In this document: in pieces, positions 59,025 to 64,000 of the stretch | Numbering within the stretch: position 1 is the stretch's first letter | Layout of the letters: every line of letters starts with the position of its first letter | Source: Candidatus Limicola stercorigallinarum | Lineage (GTDB): Bacteria > Actinomycetota > Coriobacteriia > Coriobacteriales > Coriobacteriaceae | DNA length: 64,000 nucleotides | Assembly (NCBI GenBank): GCA_018711625.1 | Contig: DVID01000024.1 | Coordinates: 1 to 64,000 of the forward strand | Direction: 5' to 3' | The notes under the pieces: generated by a model | What the model saw: the letters and a program-made list of their open reading frames with translations, nothing else | Database searches by the model: none | What the model was told of the DNA's origin: nothing | Made by a program: the position numbers and the translations under genes

Positions 59025-60551
59025 CTACTCTTGACGCTGGTCAGAAATCAAGCGGTTGAGGGCGTTGATGTAGGCCTTGGTGGAGCTCACGATGATGTCG
59101 TTGTCGGAGCCGCGGCCGGTGTAGACCTCGCCACTCTCCGAGGTCACGCGCACCGTAACCTCGCCCAGCGCATCGATGCCACGGGTCACGGCCTTGATGG
59201 CAAACTCAGAAAGGTCGTTCTCCACCATCACAATCTGGTTCACCGCCTTGTACACAGCGTCCACCGGGCCGGTGCCGTAGGCCGCCACCGTGTGCTCGCC
59301 GCCATCTTCGTCCACCAGTGTGAGCGTCGCCGTAGGCGTCAGCGGGAAGCCGCACGAAACCTGAACCGCGCCCAGGGTCCAAATAGCCTTGGTCACACGC
59401 TCGCGCTCGTGCACGATGGACTCCAGATCCTCGTCGTAGACTTCCTTCTTCTTGTCGGCCACCTCAAGGAAGGATTCATAGATCTTCTCAAACTCGTCGT
59501 CAGCAAAGGTGTAGCCCAGCTCTGCCATGCGGTGACGCAGGGCAGCATGGCCAGAGCGCGCGGAGAGGATGATCTGCGAGCCACCGGCACCCACGTCTGC
59601 CGGGTCGATAATCTCGTAGGTGTCGCGCGCCTTGAGAACACCATCCTGGTGGATGCCCGAGGAGTGCGCGAAGGCGTTGGCGCCCACGATGGCCTTGTTG
59701 GGCTGCACGTTAATGCCGGTGATAGAGCTCACGAGCTTGGAGGCGTGCGTGAGTTCCTGGGTCACGATGTCGGTGTGCGCATCGAGATCCTGGCCGTGCA
59801 TACGAATGGCCATGACCACCTCTTCGAGCGCGGTGTTGCCAGCGCGCTCGCCCAGGCCGTTGATGGTGCACTCCACCTGCGTGGCGCCGTTGCGAACCGC
59901 CTCGATAGCGAGCGCTGTGGCCATGCCCAGGTCGTTATGGGTATGCACCGAGATGATGGCGTTCTCGATGCCGTCCACGCGCTCGCGCAGGTCGCGAATA
60001 CGTGCGCCAAAGGCCCACGGCATGTTGTATCCCGTGGTATCGGGAATGTTCACCACCGTGGCGCCTGCCTTGATGGCAGCCTCGATAATGCGTACAAGGA
60101 AGTCCTGGTCGGCGCGGCCGGCGTCCTCGGCATAGAACTCAACGTCATCCACAAAGTTGCGAGCCAACTTGACGGCATGAATAGCACGCTCCACGGCCTC
60201 GTCCTCCGTCATGCGGAGCTTGTCGCGAAGATGTGACGGCGACACGCCCAGGCCCGTATGGATGCGCGGACGCTTGGCGGTCTTCAGGGCCTCGGCCGCC
60301 ACCTCAATGTCCTTGTCCACGGCGCGCGTAAGACCGCACACGACGCACTTATCGCCCGCGATACGGCCAATCTCCGAGACGCTCTTAAAATCGCCCGGGC
60401 TCGAAATGGGAAAACCCGCCTCAATAACGTCAACGTTCATACGAATGAGCTGACGGGCGATGATGAGCTTTTCCTCGGTGTTCATGCTCGCGCCAGGCGA
60501 CTGCTCACCGTCGCGCAGCGTGGTATCGAAGATGTGGATCTTGCGGGTCAT
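59025..60551 (-). CDS. leuA: 2-isopropylmalate synthase
   Basis: First committed step of leucine synthesis: condensation of acetyl-CoA with 2-oxoisovalerate. The 508-residue enzyme has the catalytic start [19 protein letters not shown], the metal-binding [11 protein letters not shown] and the conserved [15 protein letters not shown]-terminal LeuA regulatory domain (about residues 380-505) is where leucine inhibits. The ATG at 60551 has AAGGAGG five bases upstream. First structural gene after the leader peptide and terminator. Confidence 0.97.
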   Translation of the reverse strand: MTRKIHIFDTTLRDGEQSPGASMNTEEKLIIARQLIRMNVDVIEAGFPISSPGDFKSVSEIGRIAGDKCVVCGLTRAVDKDIEVAAEALKTAKRPRIHTGLGVSPSHLRDKLRMTEDEAVERAIHAVKLARNFVDDVEFYAEDAGRADQDFLVRIIEAAIKAGATVVNIPDTTGYNMPWAFGARIRDLRERVDGIENAIISVHTHNDLGMATALAIEAVRNGATQVECTINGLGERAGNTALEEVVMAIRMHGQDLDAHTDIVTQELTHASKLVSSITGINVQPNKAIVGANAFAHSSGIHQDGVLKARDTYEIIDPADVGAGGSQIILSARSGHAALRHRMAELGYTFADDEFEKIYESFLEVADKKKEVYDEDLESIVHERERVTKAIWTLGAVQVSCGFPLTPTATLTLVDEDGGEHTVAAYGTGPVDAVYKAVNQIVMVENDLSEFAIKAVTRGIDALGEVTVRVTSESGEVYTGRGSDNDIIVSSTKAYINALNRLISDQRQE

Positions 60552-60628
60552 GGGGTCCTCCTTGTGCTCGAATCCTCGGGTTAACATCGAGCTCTGCAGG
60601 AGGATGACGACATGCCGCGTAGAACGCA

Positions 60629-60694
60629 AAAGGCACCCGGACGGTCCGCCAAGCCCTGCAGGGCGAGGGGCAGATACGCGTCGCGGGTGCCTTT
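60629..60694 (-). terminator. Attenuator terminator in the leuA leader
   Basis: Arms 60629-60639 and 60684-60694 (AAAGGCACCCG) form an 11-bp stem around about 44 bases that fold further (a GCCCTGCAGGGC palindrome inside). On the minus strand TTTT follows. It lies between the CTA-rich leader peptide and leuA. Confidence 0.8.
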
Positions 60695-60716
60695 GATGGT
60701 TCAGTGGCTGGTTAGC

Positions 60717-60836
60717 CTACAGACGGGCTGACACCCCCGGCGCGCATGCGCCTAGTAGTAGGGCGTCTAGGGATAGCGGCATGACAACAACAGCCAAGAT
60801 GGCCTCATGAGTGTTGTTGTTCTGCGCGAACATCAT
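60717..60836 (-). CDS. leuL: Leucine leader peptide (attenuator)
   Basis: A 39-codon ORF whose second half carries five CTA leucine codons in eight positions (residues 21, 23, 26, 27 and 28; 60753-60776), after three Val codons. CTA is rare in this GC-rich genome, so slow reading at low charged tRNA-Leu would stall the ribosome here. A GGGAAG-type site lies about seven bases upstream of the first ATG. The downstream hairpin at 60629-60694 ends in T residues before leuA. Together they make a classical ribosome-mediated attenuator for leuACDB. A second ATG directly follows the first. Confidence 0.8.
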   Translation of the reverse strand: MMFAQNNNTHEAILAVVVMPLSLDALLLGACAPGVSARL

Positions 60837-60887
60837 GCGTGCTTCCCTTCGTCTCTCGCCGGTCTTGCGGACGTGGCGATGGTATGT

Positions 60888-60915
60888 AGTTTAGCAAACT
60901 AAAGCACACGTGCAA
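60888..60915 (-). promoter_or_regulatory. Probable leu operon promoter
   Basis: On the minus strand TTGCAC and TAAACT are separated by 16 bases, about 50 bases upstream of leuL. The -10 overlaps the small inverted repeat AGTTT-GCT-AAACT, which could also be an operator. Confidence 0.65.
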
Positions 60916-60950
60916 CCCCTGGACTCAAGAGAGTCGTGTGCTCTATGCAC

Positions 60951-60986
60951 GCACGGCGCCCCGCAAAACCGTACGAGGCGCCGTGC
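60951..60986. repeat. GC-rich hairpin at the 3' end of the DUF-type membrane gene
   Basis: Arms 60951-60960 and 60977-60986 (GCACGGCGCC) are exact complements with a 16-base loop. It may terminate the gene at 61020, though no T run follows. Confidence 0.5.
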
Positions 60987-61019
60987 CAAAGGAGCTGTTT
61001 GAGCATCCGCAGCTAAGCG

Positions 61020-62213
61020 TTAATCTGTCTCAGACCAGTCAATGATATGCTCGGCAAATTCATGGCGGTCCACGATATAGCTGCGCACCTGGTCCCAAGC
61101 GTCGCTGCTTTCAAACAGCGAGCTGTTGAGTTGCGTGATGGCGTTATCGCTCGCTGTGGCAAAGCACTGCTCCACACGCGTGCGGTCAAAGAGGTAGGTA
61201 TCTGCATCCCACTGGTTGTCGTATGCCTCTTGCAACGTTACGCGCACTGAAGAGATCTCGGGGTATACCGAGAACATCGCCGCGACGTTATAGACCAAAG
61301 CCCGGTCAATCCCTTCGCCGTCGATGTCTCCCGAAACCTCGGTGTAGTCAAGATAGACCGTTGCCGCACTACCCGTGTCAATACCTGCCTCACGAAGGTT
61401 GTCGCTGAGGGGAAGCTCCGCCGCCAGCTCCGCTGCCTCAGAGGTGTTGGCACGTCCGGCATATGCCTGAAGCGTCGTTGCCGAGCTCTCGTCAATCTCG
61501 GTCATAAGGGCCATAGTTGCCTCGTACTCACGCTGATCTTCCGGATCGATGAACGTCGGAGTTGAGCTGTTGCCGGCGTTGTTGCCCTTGGAGGCGCCGT
61601 TGCCGTTGCCCGAGCTGTTACCCGCGCCGCCCAGGTTCTCCACCGTATCCTCGATGGTGTCCTCTACCTGATCGAATGTGGTCCCCAGAAGCAGGTTGAA
61701 ACCCACCATGAATACGCCGCACACCGCGATGACGATTGCAGCTATCACGGCGACCTTTTGCCAACCTGGCCGCTTTGCCTTAATTGGGGCGGCATCTTCC
61801 AGCACATCAGACGCGGCCTGGGCGCCCGTCATGCCCACAGGCGGCACCGGAGCACCGGGACGGGCGGCAGGCGCCTCCCTCGCGCTCGGAGCCTCACCCG
61901 TATCCTGCGAAGCCCCCGCAGCGGAGCCTGCAGTATCCGTTGCACTTGCACCCATTACCGTCGTGGGCGCGACATCCGACGCATGCTGCGGCTCCGCGCA
62001 CGGCTCCGCATCCTCTCCCGCCAGCACATCATCCACGCTCGTAATGCTCGCCTTTGTTTTTTCCAGCGCCTCCTCGCGCGACATGCCGGCCGCCACATAG
62101 TCCTCAAAGCGCGCTACAAGGTTGCCGTAAATCTCTTCCTTGAGCTCGATATTCTCAACGGTAAGCACCTTGCCTTCAAACAGGTGCTCCACATACATGC
62201 GAAGTTCGTTCAT
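61020..62213 (-). CDS. PadR-associated membrane protein
   Basis: 397 residues. The N-terminal about 65 residues form a helical domain seen in PadR-linked membrane proteins (MNELRMYVEHLFEGKVLTVENIELKEEIYGNLVARFEDYVAAGMSREEALEKTKASI). An Ala/Pro-rich linker, one membrane helix (VAVIAAIVIAVCGVFMVGFNLLL, about 155-177), a Gly/Asn-rich stretch and a polar extracytoplasmic domain follow. The ATG overlaps the PadR stop by four bases. Its role is unknown; PadR partners of this kind often act as membrane sensors or anti-sigma-like factors. Confidence 0.75.
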   Translation of the reverse strand: MNELRMYVEHLFEGKVLTVENIELKEEIYGNLVARFEDYVAAGMSREEALEKTKASITSVDDVLAGEDAEPCAEPQHASDVAPTTVMGASATDTAGSAAGASQDTGEAPSAREAPAARPGAPVPPVGMTGAQAASDVLEDAAPIKAKRPGWQKVAVIAAIVIAVCGVFMVGFNLLLGTTFDQVEDTIEDTVENLGGAGNSSGNGNGASKGNNAGNSSTPTFIDPEDQREYEATMALMTEIDESSATTLQAYAGRANTSEAAELAAELPLSDNLREAGIDTGSAATVYLDYTEVSGDIDGEGIDRALVYNVAAMFSVYPEISSVRVTLQEAYDNQWDADTYLFDRTRVEQCFATASDNAITQLNSSLFESSDAWDQVRSYIVDRHEFAEHIIDWSETD

Positions 62214-62560
62214 CGGTCTCCCCCATCCTGGTTGAGCAGCCTATCAATGATGTTGCGAACACGTACCCAGCGCTCAATCGCCTCATGCAACTCGTGTGCG
62301 CCGGCCTCGGTCACGCGGTAATACTTGCGTCGCGCCCCCTGCGTTTCATCGCCCCAGTAGCTCGTCACAAACCCCTGGCTCTCAAGGCGCTTCAGACTCG
62401 TGTAGAGCGAGGGCTCCTTCATCTCGTAAGCGCCCTGGCTGGTCTCGGCAACCTCTTTCAGGATCTCGTAACCATAGCTATCACCGCGCGACAAGATACG
62501 CAAGATGATGGAGTCGATATTGCCACGAATAAGGTCGCTCACCGCATCACGTGTTGCCAT
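62210..62560 (-). CDS. PadR-family transcriptional regulator
   Basis: 116-residue winged helix repressor: SIILRILSRGDSYGYEILKEVAETSQGAYEMKEPSLYTSLKRLESQGFVTSYWGDETQGARRKYYRVTEAGAHEL matches the PadR fold, and the C-terminal helix would dimerise. G-rich sequence precedes the ATG. Overlaps the membrane-protein gene by four bases (ATGA). Probably autoregulates this pair; no operator was identified. Confidence 0.92.
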   Translation of the reverse strand: MATRDAVSDLIRGNIDSIILRILSRGDSYGYEILKEVAETSQGAYEMKEPSLYTSLKRLESQGFVTSYWGDETQGARRKYYRVTEAGAHELHEAIERWVRVRNIIDRLLNQDGGDR

Positions 62561-62654
62561 GGCGTCACCCCCTTTGTCGGCGGTTCTCTGCTAGGTCTAA
62601 TTTAACACAAGGTACTATGTCTGTCGATGTATTTGAAATAGAAAGTGGGACAGT

Positions 62655-62714
62655 TGGGGACGGGGTCGTTTCAACCCATCCATCTAATCAGCGGATGAAA
62701 CAACCCCGTCCCCA
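62655..62714. repeat. REP-like inverted repeat downstream of the histidine kinase gene
   Basis: Arms 62655-62673 and 62696-62714 (TGGGGACGGGGTCGTTTCA half) pair at 18 of 19 positions, with a 22-base loop. The right half matches the 35-bp repeats at 56760-56829. May also help terminate the kinase operon. Confidence 0.75.
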
Positions 62715-62731
62715 TCCATCCACGAACACCG

Positions 62732-64000
62732 CTATGCGGCGTCTCCTTTGAGCGTAATCGTGAAGCAGGTAGACCAAAGCTCGGGCGCACAGGAAAGCTC
62801 GATGGTGCCGCCGTTAAGCTCCACACAGCGACGCGCGATGGAAAGTCCCAGGCCCGTCCCCTTGCCCACTTGGCGGGCAACATTGCTCGTCACAAAGGGG
62901 TCAAACACGCGCTCAGCCAGTTCTGAATCAATGCCGCGCCCGTTATCGAGCACTTGCACCGTCGCCACCACGCCCGACCCAGGCGCATCGTCCACGTGAC
63001 ACCTCAGCGCTACCGCAACACCGGCATCGTTGTGCACGCACGCATTCACCGCAAGGTTGGTGAGCGCACGGCGCAGCAACTCTACGTCAAGCCGTGCTGA
63101 AACAGGCCCTTCAGGGATATCGTACGAGAACATGCCCCCGTGCTGCACCACCGTGGGCTCAAGCCCTTCAGCGATGGTGCGCAGCACGGCCATGAGGTCG
63201 CAATTCAGGCGCTCGGCCTGGTAGTCAGGATGTTCGGTTGCCGCGTAGGCGCCGAGCGCCTCCACCATGTTCGAAGCGATCTCTGCTTTGTCGCATAGCG
63301 CCTGGGCAATGGCGCGCGTACGTTCGGGCGGCACCATGCCATCGCGGAAAGCCTGGGCATAACCGCGAATCACCGTGAGTGGCGTTTTGACATCGTGCGA
63401 GATGTCGGCGATCATACGCTGTTTCTCGGCCTGTGAGCGCTCCAGATCGTCCGTAAGCGCCACAAAACCATCGAGCACTGGACGCAGCTCCGTTGCAACC
63501 GCATTGCGTCCGATACTCACCTCTCGCGTCTCGCCGTAGCCTGCAATCGCGCGCGACAGGGGCCTTGTCGCCGAGCGAATGATGCGCACCTCGGCCCACA
63601 GCATAAGCACGGTTGCCACCCCGCCCACCGGCACGAGCGCCCACCAAAAGTGCTGCGCTTCGTCGACGGCGCGCCGGTACTCCCCACCCTTGAGTGTGGG
63701 CACAGCAAACACGATGGCGCGCGGCTCACCCGCATCGTTGGTGCCAATAAACTTGTTGATGACATACTGGTTTTCGGTCAGGATGCCCGAGATACGATAT
63801 CCCTCGGACGAAACATCTTCCATCACCGAAATTTCAGCCGTCGTTGAGTCTCCATCCCCCAAGCCAATAAGACCCGCGTCATCGGGATCGTAGATCCCCA
63901 GCAAAAGGCCAAACTCGCGCGTTGTGAGTCGAGTGCGGTTGGAAAACAAATCGCCCTCAACAATGTTGAGGTCGGCATCGAGCAGGGCGTAGGAGGTGAT
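62732..64000 (-). CDS. Sensor histidine kinase (N-terminus outside window)
   Basis: The reading frame is open to the right edge, so the start is not seen; 422 codons are present. An extracytoplasmic part (SNRTRLTTREFGLLLGIYD and on) is followed by a membrane helix (WALVPVGGVATVLMLWAEV). Then come the phosphoacceptor box DISHDVKTPLTVIRGYAQAF and the ATP-binding N (NLAVNACVHNDAG), D (DNGRGID) and G (GTGLGLSIARR) boxes. The phosphorylated His lies in the DVKTP helix. Its response regulator is expected immediately upstream, beyond the window. Confidence 0.93.
   Translation of the reverse strand: MTSYALLDADLNIVEGDLFSNRTRLTTREFGLLLGIYDPDDAGLIGLGDGDSTTAEISVMEDVSSEGYRISGILTENQYVINKFIGTNDAGEPRAIVFAVPTLKGGEYRRAVDEAQHFWWALVPVGGVATVLMLWAEVRIIRSATRPLSRAIAGYGETREVSIGRNAVATELRPVLDGFVALTDDLERSQAEKQRMIADISHDVKTPLTVIRGYAQAFRDGMVPPERTRAIAQALCDKAEIASNMVEALGAYAATEHPDYQAERLNCDLMAVLRTIAEGLEPTVVQHGGMFSYDIPEGPVSARLDVELLRRALTNLAVNACVHNDAGVAVALRCHVDDAPGSGVVATVQVLDNGRGIDSELAERVFDPFVTSNVARQVGKGTGLGLSIARRCVELNGGTIELSCAPELWSTCFTITLKGDAA

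Larger units (their letters stand above)
60552..61019. other. leuA regulatory region and 3' flank of the next operon
   Basis: 468 bases carrying the attenuator, the leuL leader peptide, the leu promoter and, near 60951-61014, two hairpins at the end of the next gene. The second hairpin (AGCTG with CAGCT) contains TGTTTGAGCA, the 3' part of the type B core. Confidence 0.7.

Overview
The window is chromosomal DNA from a high-GC Gram-positive bacterium. A gut coriobacterium close to Collinsella is the best guess. The basis is the actinobacterial-type RpoB and RpoC, the strong G/C bias at third codon positions, the frequent GTG and TTG starts behind AAGGAG-type ribosome binding sites, and a mixed amino-acid and peptide-metabolism gene set. 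The genus is inference from protein character; no 16S rRNA gene is present. I saw no tRNA, rRNA, transposase, integrase, prophage or CRISPR array.

Layout. 1-14 kb holds the information-processing core on the minus strand: rplJ-rplL, galU, rpoB-rpoC, then rpsL-rpsG-fusA behind a near-consensus promoter. RpoC carries a long C-terminal extension that contains a segment resembling the C-terminal domain of the RNA polymerase alpha subunit. 14-26 kb is mixed housekeeping: an ABC exporter, a membrane-anchored XRE regulator, a hypoxanthine-DNA glycosylase, a nicotinamidase-like hydrolase, a FeoA-FeoB fusion, a HAD phosphatase, a PTS EIIA, CutC and a double GNAT protein. 26-31 kb is a complete branched-chain amino-acid ABC operon (livJ-H-M-G-F). 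31-36 kb has hom, upp, a zincin-type metallopeptidase and a WYL regulator. 35-40 kb is an ABC importer of the TrpXYZ type with two tandem binding-protein paralogues. 40-50 kb has a universal stress protein, two MFS exporters, a peptide deformylase homologue that lacks its catalytic glutamate, a UvrA-like protein, an MscS channel and small membrane proteins. 49.5-55.5 kb is the most accessory-looking stretch: EcsC and DUF4230 genes, a small XRE protein, a duplicated-domain lipoprotein, a MerR regulator and a beat-up secreted-protein fragment. 55.5-61 kb is leuA-leuC-leuD-leuB, preceded by a leader peptide rich in CTA leucine codons and a terminator, a classical attenuator. 61-64 kb has a PadR regulator with a membrane partner and the 3' part of a sensor histidine kinase.

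The most unusual signal is in the gaps between genes. Several intergenic elements have a conserved core enclosed by long inverted-repeat arms whose sequence differs from copy to copy while pairing is kept. Type A (two copies, near 37.7 and 54.7 kb) shares a core but has unrelated 22-26 bp perfect arms. Type B (three copies plus a partial one, all in or beside the leu operon) does the same with a different core. Single elements of similar build, with 26-27 bp arms, sit near 19.5 and 47.4 kb. A third, REP-like family occurs near 56.8 and 62.7 kb. None of these is explained by the protein-coding genes, and they look like families of mobile or structured repeats.
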